Source: Agrobacterium leguminum (lineage in GTDB: Bacteria; Pseudomonadota; Alphaproteobacteria; Rhizobiales; Rhizobiaceae). Taken from it: DNA of 64,000 nt. The DNA lies in the NCBI RefSeq assembly GCF_015704895.1, contig NZ_JADQWB010000001.1:1-64000 (forward strand), read 5' to 3'. Position 1 is the stretch's first letter; each line of letters opens with the position of its first letter. Made by a program: the position numbers and the translations under genes. Shown in pieces: positions 57,864 through 64,000 of this stretch. Below the pieces are notes generated by a model. The model ran no database searches. It was not told the origin of the DNA and was given only the letters and a program-made list of their open reading frames with translations.

Positions 57864-58403
57864 ATGATATTCGGGCTGTTCAAGAAGAAAAACAACAATC
57901 GCGCCATTGTCGACCGGCAATATGCGACTTTGACCGCTGCTGCCCGCACGCCCGCTTTCTATCTCGATCTCGGTGTTCCCGATACGGTCATGGGCCGCTT
58001 CGAGATGCTGTCGGTCATCATGATTCTCTATTTCCGCCGCACCAAATCCTCCGATGTCAGCGGGCAGGAAATTGCCCAGGAGATCGTCGACGCCTTTTTT
58101 CAGGACCTCGATCATTCCATCCGCGAACTGGGAATCGGCGATCAGGGCGTGCCGAAGCGCATGAAGAAATTCGCCGGCATGTTTTATGGGAGGCTCGAAT
58201 CCTATGCGGCGGCGCTGGATGCTTCCGACCGCGTTGCCCTTGCCGCGGCGCTCCGGCGCAATATATATCCGCAGGTAGATGAAATGGCGCCCGATATGGA
58301 GGGGCTGGCAGGCTGGATGATGGACGCATCCACGCAACTTGCCGCCCAGTCCGAAGACACAATAGCAACCGGAAGCCTGACGCTGCCCTTGCCTGGACGA
58401 TGA
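57864..58403 (+). CDS. Ubiquinol-cytochrome c chaperone family protein (CBP3-like)
   Basis: A 179-residue homologue of CBP3, the assembly factor for cytochrome b of the bc1 complex. Family features include RAIVDRQYATLTAAARTPAFYLDLGVPDTVMGRFEM (here split only by length) and FFQDLDHSIRELGIGDQGVPKRMKKFAGMFYGR. Like other bacterial members it lacks the mitochondrial targeting and helix additions. It is coupled to the next gene by an ATGA overlap (58400-58403). The surrounding bamE/DUF177/plsX order is conserved in rhizobia. Confidence 0.92.
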   Translation: MIFGLFKKKNNNRAIVDRQYATLTAAARTPAFYLDLGVPDTVMGRFEMLSVIMILYFRRTKSSDVSGQEIAQEIVDAFFQDLDHSIRELGIGDQGVPKRMKKFAGMFYGRLESYAAALDASDRVALAAALRRNIYPQVDEMAPDMEGLAGWMMDASTQLAAQSEDTIATGSLTLPLPGR

Positions 58404-58975
58404 GGTTCACGATGAACGCGCGACACCCTGCAAATGACGACCTGCCTTTTTCCTATCCCGTAAAGGTAGGCCATATTTCCGCCAATCCGGTCAGGATTGG
58501 TCTCGAAGCCAGTGCCGAGGAACTGAAGGCGCTGGCGAAATTCTGGAATGTGGTTTCCGTCGAATATCTGAAGGCGGAGCTGCAGGTTTCCCGCTGGAAG
58601 AAGGATGGCGTGAAGATCAAGGGCGAAGTGCATGCGGCGGTAACGCAATCCTGCGTCGTCACGCTGGAGCCGGTCTCGAGCAAGATCGATGAGACCGTCG
58701 AGCAGATTTTCGTTCCGGAAGGTTCGAAACTGGCGCGGATGGTGACCAATGAGGAAGGCGAGATCGTGCTCGACCCCGACGGCCCGGATATTCCCGACCA
58801 GTTCACCGGCGACAGCATCGATGTCGGCGCGGTGGTTGCCGAATTTGCGGCGCTCGCGATCGATCCCTATCCGCGCAAAGCGGATGCGGAATTTGCCGAA
58901 TCGGCCGAAAAAGAGCCTGAAGAAGAAAAGCGCCCGTCGCCCTTTGCCGTGCTCAAAGATTGGAAAAAAGACTGA
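58400..58975 (+). CDS. DUF177 (YceD-like) protein
   Basis: A 191-residue YceD/DUF177 protein linked to 23S rRNA or large-subunit assembly in other bacteria. The family block with a conserved cysteine reads AVTQSCVVTLEPV, followed by VEQIFVPEGSK and an acidic segment DPDGPDIPDQF. In E. coli the next gene is rpmF; here it is absent, and 98 bp lead directly to plsX. I keep the ATG at 58400, overlapping the chaperone gene; an ATG at 58412 is possible. Confidence 0.9.
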   Translation: MRFTMNARHPANDDLPFSYPVKVGHISANPVRIGLEASAEELKALAKFWNVVSVEYLKAELQVSRWKKDGVKIKGEVHAAVTQSCVVTLEPVSSKIDETVEQIFVPEGSKLARMVTNEEGEIVLDPDGPDIPDQFTGDSIDVGAVVAEFAALAIDPYPRKADAEFAESAEKEPEEEKRPSPFAVLKDWKKD

Positions 58976-59073
58976 ATGGCCCCGTTGGGCTGAAATAATT
59001 TTATTGTAACGAAGGCCGGAAAAGGTATTTTCGCGCAAAACCGCTGTTTGGCGGGAAGAAGGATAAGGGACGA

Positions 59074-60135
59074 GTGATCAGAATTGCAATTGACGTCATG
59101 GGTGGCGATTTCGGCCCAGATGTTGCCATACCCGGTGCTGCCAAGGCGCTTGAACGGCACAACGATGTAACTTTTCTGCTCTACGGGCAGAAGAGCAAAT
59201 GCGACCCCATTCTGGCACAATATCCCGCGCTTCGGGAAAAGTCGGTCTTTCACGATTGTGAAGTCTCGGTCAGCATGGACGAGAAGCCGAGCCAGGCGCT
59301 GCGCCGTGGCCGCTACGTTTCCAGCATGTGGCGCGCCATCGAGGCCGTGAAGCTCGGCGAGGCGGATGTCGCCGTTTCCGCCGGCAATACCGGCGCGCTG
59401 ATGGCCATGGCGAAATTCTGTTTGCGCACCATGGCGCGGGTGGAACGCCCGGCAATTGCCGGCATCTGGCCGACGCTGAAGGGCGAAAGCATCGTGCTCG
59501 ACATCGGCGCGACCATCGGCGCCGATTCCCAGCAGCTGCTGGATTTCGCCCTGATGGGTGGCGCCATGGCGCGGGCGCTTTTCGATATCGACCGTCCGAC
59601 CGTCGGCCTGCTCAATGTCGGCGTCGAGGAGGTCAAGGGTCAGGAAGAGGTTCGCGAGGCCGGACGGCTGATCCGCGAGGCCGATCTCGCCACCATCGAT
59701 TATCGCGGTTTCGTCGAAGGCGACGATATCGGCAAGGGCACGGTGGATGTGGTGGTGACCGAAGGTTTCACCGGCAATATCGCGCTCAAGGCCGCCGAAG
59801 GCACCGCCCGCCAGATCACCACGCTGCTGCGTGAGGCGATCTCCCGCAGCTTCTTCGCCAAGATCGGTTACATCCTGGCGAAAAGCGCCTTCGATGTGCT
59901 TCGTGAAAAGATGGACCCGCGCAAGGTCAATGGCGGCGTGTTTCTCGGCCTGAACGGCATTGTCATCAAGAGCCATGGCGGCACGGATGCCATCGGTTTT
60001 GCCTCCGCCGTCGATGTCGGCTACGACATGGTCCACAACGGTCTGACGGCCAAGATTGAAAATGATCTGAAGATTTACCACGCAAGACGGCTTCCGCCCC
60101 CGGCGCCCGAAGCTCTCGTGGCTGACGAGGAATAA
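59074..60135 (+). CDS. plsX: Phosphate acyltransferase PlsX
   Basis: PlsX turns acyl-ACP into acyl-phosphate, the acyl donor for PlsY in phospholipid synthesis. The 353-residue protein starts at a GTG (59074, [16 protein letters not shown]) that follows GGGACGA; it contains [15 protein letters not shown] and [17 protein letters not shown]. fabH follows four bases later, so acyl-phosphate supply and fatty-acid initiation share one transcript. Confidence 0.97.
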   Translation: MIRIAIDVMGGDFGPDVAIPGAAKALERHNDVTFLLYGQKSKCDPILAQYPALREKSVFHDCEVSVSMDEKPSQALRRGRYVSSMWRAIEAVKLGEADVAVSAGNTGALMAMAKFCLRTMARVERPAIAGIWPTLKGESIVLDIGATIGADSQQLLDFALMGGAMARALFDIDRPTVGLLNVGVEEVKGQEEVREAGRLIREADLATIDYRGFVEGDDIGKGTVDVVVTEGFTGNIALKAAEGTARQITTLLREAISRSFFAKIGYILAKSAFDVLREKMDPRKVNGGVFLGLNGIVIKSHGGTDAIGFASAVDVGYDMVHNGLTAKIENDLKIYHARRLPPPAPEALVADEE

Positions 60136-60139
60136 GGGA

Positions 60140-61111
60140 ATGATCCGCTCTATAGTCCGTGGTTTCGGGGCAGCGCTTCCGAAGCGTGTCATGACCAACA
60201 GCGAAATCGAAGGGGTCGTCGAGACTTCCGACGAATGGATCGTGCAGCGCACGGGCATCAAGCAGCGCTATATCGCCGGCGAAGGTGAAACCACCGCGTC
60301 CCTCGGCGAAGCGGCGGCGCGCGCCGCGCTCGACAATGCCGGCCTGACGCCCGACGATATCGACCTCATCATTCTGGCCACCTCGACCCCGGATAACACC
60401 TTTCCGGCAACGGCGGTGAACATCCAGAACCGGCTGGGCATGACCCATGGTTTCGCCTTCGACATGCAGGCCGTCTGCTCCGGTTTCGTTTATGCCGTAT
60501 CGACCGCCAATCTCTATATTCGCGGCGGCATGGCCAAGCGCGTTCTGGTGATCGGTTCCGAGACCTTCTCGCGCATCCTCGACTGGAAGGACCGCACCAC
60601 CTGCGTCCTCTTCGGCGACGGCGCCGGCGCGCTGGTTCTGGAGGCCGGCGAAGGCGAGGGCACTTCTGCCGATCGCGGCATTCTGACGGCGCAGCTTCGC
60701 TCTGACGGCTCGCACAAGGAAAAGCTCTATGTCGATGGCGGACCTTCCACCACAGGCACGGTCGGCCATCTGCGCATGGAGGGCCGGGAAGTGTTCAAGC
60801 ACGCCGTCGGCATGATCACCGACGTCATCGAACAGGCCTTCGAGGCGACGGGCACGACGTCCGACGATCTCGATTGGCTCGTTCCGCACCAGGCGAACAA
60901 GCGCATCATCGACGGTTCGGCAAAGAAGCTCAACATCGACCCGGAAAAGGTCGTGATCACCGTCGATCAGCACGGCAATACCTCGGCCGCTTCCATTCCG
61001 CTGGCGCTCGCCGTTGCCGCCGGTGACGGACGCATCAAGAAGGGCGATCTGGTCATGCTGGAGGCCATGGGCGGCGGCTTCACCTGGGGCGCGGTGCTGC
61101 TGCGCTGGTAA
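60140..61111 (+). CDS. fabH: Beta-ketoacyl-ACP synthase III
   Basis: FabH starts fatty-acid synthesis by condensing acetyl-CoA with malonyl-ACP. The 323 residues have the catalytic triad Cys113 ([10 protein letters not shown]), His in [10 protein letters not shown] (near 249) and Asn in QHGNTSAAS (near 279). Size and motifs are standard. It lies directly behind plsX; no fabD/fabG genes follow. Confidence 0.97.
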   Translation: MIRSIVRGFGAALPKRVMTNSEIEGVVETSDEWIVQRTGIKQRYIAGEGETTASLGEAAARAALDNAGLTPDDIDLIILATSTPDNTFPATAVNIQNRLGMTHGFAFDMQAVCSGFVYAVSTANLYIRGGMAKRVLVIGSETFSRILDWKDRTTCVLFGDGAGALVLEAGEGEGTSADRGILTAQLRSDGSHKEKLYVDGGPSTTGTVGHLRMEGREVFKHAVGMITDVIEQAFEATGTTSDDLDWLVPHQANKRIIDGSAKKLNIDPEKVVITVDQHGNTSAASIPLALAVAAGDGRIKKGDLVMLEAMGGGFTWGAVLLRW

Positions 61112-61133
61112 AGGCCTGATTTCCGCGTTTGCC

Positions 61134-61178
61134 GGGGCGATGGCGCGAAATCGGTTGTGATTTTCGCGCTCACGCCCC
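61134..61178. promoter_or_regulatory. Stable interrupted hairpin between fabH and ihfA
   Basis: GGGGCG-ATG-GCGCGAAA and TTTCGCGC-TCA-CGCCCC pair in two blocks around a TCGGTTGTGAT loop. There is no T tract, so it is not a classical terminator; it may be an mRNA-stabilising stem or a repeat remnant. Confidence 0.5.
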
Positions 61179-61355
61179 GATCGGAAGCGCCGGAGCGGCC
61201 CGAGCCTGTGTCAAAACCGTATCACTCGCTCTAAGCCCTTGCACTGATTGCCGAAAGCCTCAAATGAATCTGGAACAATCCCTTGACCGGTCGCCACAAG
61301 GGAAATAATCTCGGCGGCTCCTAGAGAAGAGTTCAGACACGGTTTGCGGGGAAAA

Positions 61356-61694
61356 ATGGCCGGGAAGACAGTGACACGCGCAGATCTTGCAGAATCTGTG
61401 TTTCGTAAAGTCGGGCTGTCCCGCACCGAATCCGCCGAACTGGTCGAGACGATCATCGACGAAATATGCAACGCGATCACGCGCGGCGAAGTCGTCAAGC
61501 TTTCGTCCTTCGCGACATTCCAGATCCGGGAAAAGAACGAGCGTATCGGCCGCAACCCGAAGACGGGTGAGGAAGTTCCGATTTCCCCACGTCGCGTCAT
61601 GACCTTCAAGGCCTCGAACGTGCTGAAGCAGCGCATTCTGAAGGCCCATACGGCCCGCAAAGCCAAGCAGAAGGGCCAGAAGGCCGGGACGTAA
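61356..61694 (+). CDS. ihfA: Integration host factor alpha subunit
   Basis: A DNA-bending protein of 112 residues (HU/IHF family) that with IhfB shapes DNA for replication, recombination and transcription. [19 protein letters not shown] is the usual start and [22 protein letters not shown] the DNA-minor-groove arm with the proline. I use the ATG at 61356 (MAGKT); the frame is open 12 bases further. A 245-bp leader precedes it. Confidence 0.96.
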   Translation: MAGKTVTRADLAESVFRKVGLSRTESAELVETIIDEICNAITRGEVVKLSSFATFQIREKNERIGRNPKTGEEVPISPRRVMTFKASNVLKQRILKAHTARKAKQKGQKAGT

Positions 61695-61968
61695 TCCCGC
61701 TCGCAAGGTCTAAGCGACACGCCTTTTTTGCCGTATCGCAAGCCTTTTTCCCCATTCTTCTTGTGAACATACTTGAATTTCAACGTGCAAGCCGTTGAAA
61801 TCCGGTCGACTCACATCATAATCAATTTTAGTGATTTGTATCTCGCCGCAATGGCGTCGGCGCGGGGTCTTAACCGACTTTGCGCGGTGTTTGACCGGCG
61901 GGTGAAAAGCGTTCTCGTTCAGTGTCCAGCCGGATGCATGGCGCTCCGGTTCGGATGGGAGTGGAAAT

Positions 61969-62502
61969 TTGGATAAAAGCCCCGACGCGTTTCGGACGAT
62001 CAGTGAAGTGGCGGATGAGCTGAACCTGCCGCAGCATGTGCTGCGTTTCTGGGAAACACGCTTTCCGCAGATCAAGCCGATGAAACGGGGCGGGGGCCGC
62101 CGTTATTACCGCCCTGACGATATCGATCTCCTGAAGGGCATTCGTCACCTTCTTTATGACCATGGCTACACCATCAAGGGCGTACAGAAGCTGCTGAAAG
62201 CCAATGGCAACCGCTTCGTGGCGGCAATCGCCTCCGGTGATCTTGCGACCATGGAAGCCATCATGGCGGCGAGCGGTGAAAAGGAAGTCGCCGAACCGCG
62301 CGTCGTCGATACCGATGGGGACGAGGTCGTCGGTCGTCCGAAGGCCAAGCCAAGCGGCCGTTTTTTCGGCTTCGGCGGTGGCGGCGGTGATGCGGAAATA
62401 TCGGTCGGCAAGTCGAGCATCGGCAAGGACGATCAGGCGCTTTTGCAGGAAGCCCTGTTCGATCTCCTCGAATGTAAGCGCCTTCTCGATCAGGTTCGCT
62501 GA
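61969..62502 (+). CDS. MerR-family transcriptional regulator
   Basis: A 177-residue regulator beginning with TTG at 61969, preceded by GGAG eight bases upstream. The MerR helix-turn-helix reads [22 protein letters not shown], then [20 protein letters not shown]. The C-terminal half has a glycine-rich stretch ([13 protein letters not shown]) and a short helix rather than a metal-binding cysteine loop, so it is not a metal sensor. The ihfA-merR order is conserved in rhizobia. A degenerate repeat lies just downstream. Confidence 0.88.
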   Translation: MDKSPDAFRTISEVADELNLPQHVLRFWETRFPQIKPMKRGGGRRYYRPDDIDLLKGIRHLLYDHGYTIKGVQKLLKANGNRFVAAIASGDLATMEAIMAASGEKEVAEPRVVDTDGDEVVGRPKAKPSGRFFGFGGGGGDAEISVGKSSIGKDDQALLQEALFDLLECKRLLDQVR

Positions 62503-62530
62503 CGGTTTATCCACAGCTCATTTGTGTGCT

Positions 62531-62599
62531 TTCCATCCGGGAAATCGAGAAAACAAGGGGTTAAGGCGTTTTCCCGATTCTCTGAAAAACGAAAACGCC
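62531..62599. repeat. RIME-like repeat, degenerate copy D
   Basis: CTTTCCATCCGG, AAACAA, GCGTTTTC, CGATTC and AACGC occur in the same order and nearly the same spacing as in the reverse complement of copy B. One half of the outer palindrome is lost. It lies upstream of the nuclease-like gene whose downstream end carries copy B in the opposite orientation. Confidence 0.65.
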
Positions 62600-62665
62600 C
62601 GGCAATGCCAACCTTTCGGAAACTCCTTTGGCCGATAATGCGGCTCCGTAAAAAGGAGTCCGATC

Positions 62666-63394
62666 GTGAGCAATCGAAAATCGACAGCACGACGCCGCAC
62701 GGCGAAGAAATCGGGTGGCGGCAGCGTTTGGCCATGGGTGCTGATGCTGGGCGTCGTTGCCGGCGGCATTCAGGCTTACGAACATCGCGACAGTCTTTTG
62801 CCGCAGCGTCATGTTGCAAAGGCGACATCTCCGGCCACGAGTTCTTCGAAAGTCGCGACGGCGGCCAAACGCGATTCCGTCACGCCGGAAAAAGTGGCAT
62901 CCATCCGCCCCGCATCGCCGGCTCTGCCCGGCAACGGCCCGGTGCCGCCGCGCCCGATCGCCATGCCGTCCGCCTCGCAACCGAGCCAGGTCGCCGCTAT
63001 CCTGCCGGAAACCCGTCCTTCGGTCGAAAAAATCTCACTCGGTGAAAAAAGCGGTACTTTTGCCTTTTGCGGTCGTTCCGGCCTCAACAATTGCGTGGCC
63101 GATGGCAACACTTTCTGGATGAAGGGCGTGAAAATGCAGCTTGCCGGCATAGAAGTGCCGCAGATCGACCGGGCGCGCTGCATGGAAGAGCGGCAACGCG
63201 GTTTCGTCGCGAAGGTAAGGCTTCGCGACATGCTGAATGCCGGCGCCTTCGATGTGGCGTCCTCCGCTGCTGCGGGCGGGCAAGCCACGGAACGCAAACG
63301 GCTTTCGCGTTCGGGCGTATCCTTCGCCGATCAACTCGTGCGGGAAGGGCTCGCGCATCCGGCATCTGCAAAAAATCAGTCCTGGTGTGGCTAA
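62666..63394 (+). CDS. Anchored SNase (thermonuclease)-like protein with altered active site
   Basis: A 242-residue protein. A basic N-terminus (SNRKSTARRRTAKKSG) is followed by a membrane helix (WPWVLMLGVVAGGIQAY), a Ser/Ala/Pro linker to about residue 130 and a staphylococcal-nuclease-like domain (VADGNTFWMKGVKMQLAGIEVPQ). In the usual active site RxxxxDxxE, Arg35 is Gln, Asp40 is Glu and Glu43 is Gln; the DRYGR block is replaced by TERKRLSRS. It is therefore probably not an active nuclease. The GTG at 62666 has AAGGAG upstream. Flanked by repeats D and B. Confidence 0.8.
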   Translation: MSNRKSTARRRTAKKSGGGSVWPWVLMLGVVAGGIQAYEHRDSLLPQRHVAKATSPATSSSKVATAAKRDSVTPEKVASIRPASPALPGNGPVPPRPIAMPSASQPSQVAAILPETRPSVEKISLGEKSGTFAFCGRSGLNNCVADGNTFWMKGVKMQLAGIEVPQIDRARCMEERQRGFVAKVRLRDMLNAGAFDVASSAAAGGQATERKRLSRSGVSFADQLVREGLAHPASAKNQSWCG

Positions 63395-63492
63395 AGCGTT
63401 CTCGCTTTTCTTCGAATCGCGAAAACGCTCCAGCTCTTTGTTTGCCGCATTTCCGGACGGAAAGCCGGGTTCCACTTTTCCTGGAAATGCTC
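63394..63492. repeat. RIME-like double-palindrome repeat, copy B
   Basis: Begins at the stop codon of the nuclease-like gene. It matches copy A (681-780) almost base for base: shared blocks include TTCTTCGAATCGCGAAA, CTCTTTGTTT, CATTTCCGGACGGAAA and CCACTTTTCCTGGAAATGC. Both palindromes are intact. Confidence 0.9.
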
Positions 63493-63629
63493 CGAGGCCC
63501 CGTTGACCGAAACGGTTCGGCCTGTGTAGATGAGGCTCAGTCGTGTTTGGGACCGGCCCCAGCGCCGGGCGCCAGAAGCATGACGATTTTTTGCAGCGCC
63601 CCGACCGAAACGGTACGCGGCGCGGCAAT

Positions 63630-63715
63630 GCGGACGTGGCGAAATCGGTAGACGCAGCAGACTTAAAATCTGCCGACCATTGGTCTTGCGGGTTCAAGTC
63701 CCGCCGTCCGCACCA
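63630..63715 (+). tRNA. tRNA-Leu (anticodon UAA)
   Basis: A complete cloverleaf: acceptor GCGGACG pairs with CGTCCGC, the anticodon stem GCAGA/TCTGC holds the loop CTTAAAA with anticodon TAA, a long variable arm (class II, typical of tRNA-Leu) and the T arm GGGTTCAAGTCCC. The genome encodes the 3' CCA at 63713-63715. A T-rich stretch follows immediately. Confidence 0.98.
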
Positions 63716-63807
63716 TTTTTTCCCCTTACTTAATCGTCTGTGAGCCGGCGTAAAACACCCGTTCACGTGCACGGCATCGTCACTTGAAAATCATCAAAAA
63801 GAACCTA

Positions 63808-63838
63808 TTGACCTTGCCACGATGGGAAGCCCTATCTT
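63808..63838 (+). promoter_or_regulatory. CueR/HmrR-type copper promoter
   Basis: TTGACC (63808-63813) and TATCTT (63833-63838) are 19 bp apart, the over-long spacing of MerR-family-activated promoters. The spacer holds the dyad ACCTTGCC with GGGAAGCC, like CueR/HmrR operators. It is 32 bp before the start of a copper ATPase gene. Confidence 0.8.
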
Positions 63839-63869
63839 TTTTTTAACACAGAAAAGAGGGGTCATACGC

Positions 63870-64000
63870 ATGTCACAAATGGAGATCCGGGCGAGCCATC
63901 AGATTGCGATCGATGGCATGACATGCGCCTCCTGTGTCGGCCGCGTGGAAAAGGCCATTGCCAAGGTGCCGGGCGTTCTGAAAGCTTCGGTCAATCTGGC
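63870..64000 (+). CDS. copA: Copper-exporting P1B-type ATPase, 3' partial
   Basis: The first 43 codons of a heavy-metal-associated domain protein: GMTCASC (residues 16-22) is the copper-binding CxxC motif, followed by [22 protein letters not shown]. Start is the ATG at 63870 with GAGGGG upstream. The metal-type promoter just before it supports a copper-exporting ATPase (also called actP in rhizobia); the rest of the gene lies outside the window. Confidence 0.85.
   Translation, partial: MSQMEIRASHQIAIDGMTCASCVGRVEKAIAKVPGVLKASVNL

Noticed and set aside
1..64000. CRISPR array, prophage or insertion sequence
   Set aside because: No regularly spaced direct repeats, no transposase, integrase or phage structural gene was seen.

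Overview
The window is a gene-dense, GC-rich stretch of alphaproteobacterial chromosome, almost certainly from the Rhizobiaceae and most likely Agrobacterium (A. tumefaciens/fabrum group). I infer this from gene order (uvrC-pgsA-moaD-moaE; purM-purN opposite perM-hdaA-ppk-ppx; hemB, then ldtR-ldtP-glyA-nrdR-ribD-ribE-ribH-nusB-hppA; bamE, a CBP3-type chaperone, DUF177, plsX, fabH, ihfA and a MerR gene) and from RIME-like palindromic repeats. No database search was run. There are no rRNA genes, transposase genes, prophage or CRISPR array. The one RNA gene recognised is a tRNA-Leu(UAA) near the right end.

Layout. 1-5 kb: end of a LivH-type permease gene, then a leftward operon SDR-uvrC-pgsA-moaD-moaE. 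5-13.8 kb: an Omp25-type porin, a GST, RNase T2, a YbhN-type membrane protein, RlmJ, a lone molybdopterin oxidoreductase, a Nudix hydrolase and an omptin protease. 13.9-22.6 kb: purMN, a methyltransferase, then perM-hdaA-ppk-ppx. 22.6-30 kb: accessory genes (hexapeptide acyltransferase, YunG-like protein, phytase-like esterase, membrane class III cyclase, rnd, MFS). 30-42 kb: aspS, creD, a chemoreceptor, a SulP transporter, a secreted unknown, parC and an orphan AbrB-type antitoxin. 42-57 kb: bpt, RDD protein, hemB, DUF6163, the LdtR/LdtP cell-wall module, glyA, nrdR and the riboflavin genes ribD-ribE-ribH with nusB, an MFS gene and hppA. 57-64 kb: bamE, cytochrome bc1 chaperone, DUF177, plsX-fabH, ihfA, a MerR regulator, a degenerate nuclease-like protein, tRNA-Leu and the start of a copper ATPase gene behind a CueR/HmrR-type promoter.

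Most of the window is housekeeping: lipid and fatty-acid synthesis, purine, riboflavin and heme synthesis, replication control, polyphosphate turnover and envelope maintenance. The most unusual signal is a 177-bp element with perfect 46-bp inverted ends lying in frame inside ribD, adding 59 residues to an otherwise intact enzyme. Around it is a wider repeat story: four members of a two-palindrome repeat family (two near-identical, one mosaic, one degenerate), two of which flank, in opposite orientation, a nuclease-like gene whose catalytic residues are replaced, and a different palindromic repeat behind ribE. I did not find a convincing new multi-gene defence or biosynthetic system.
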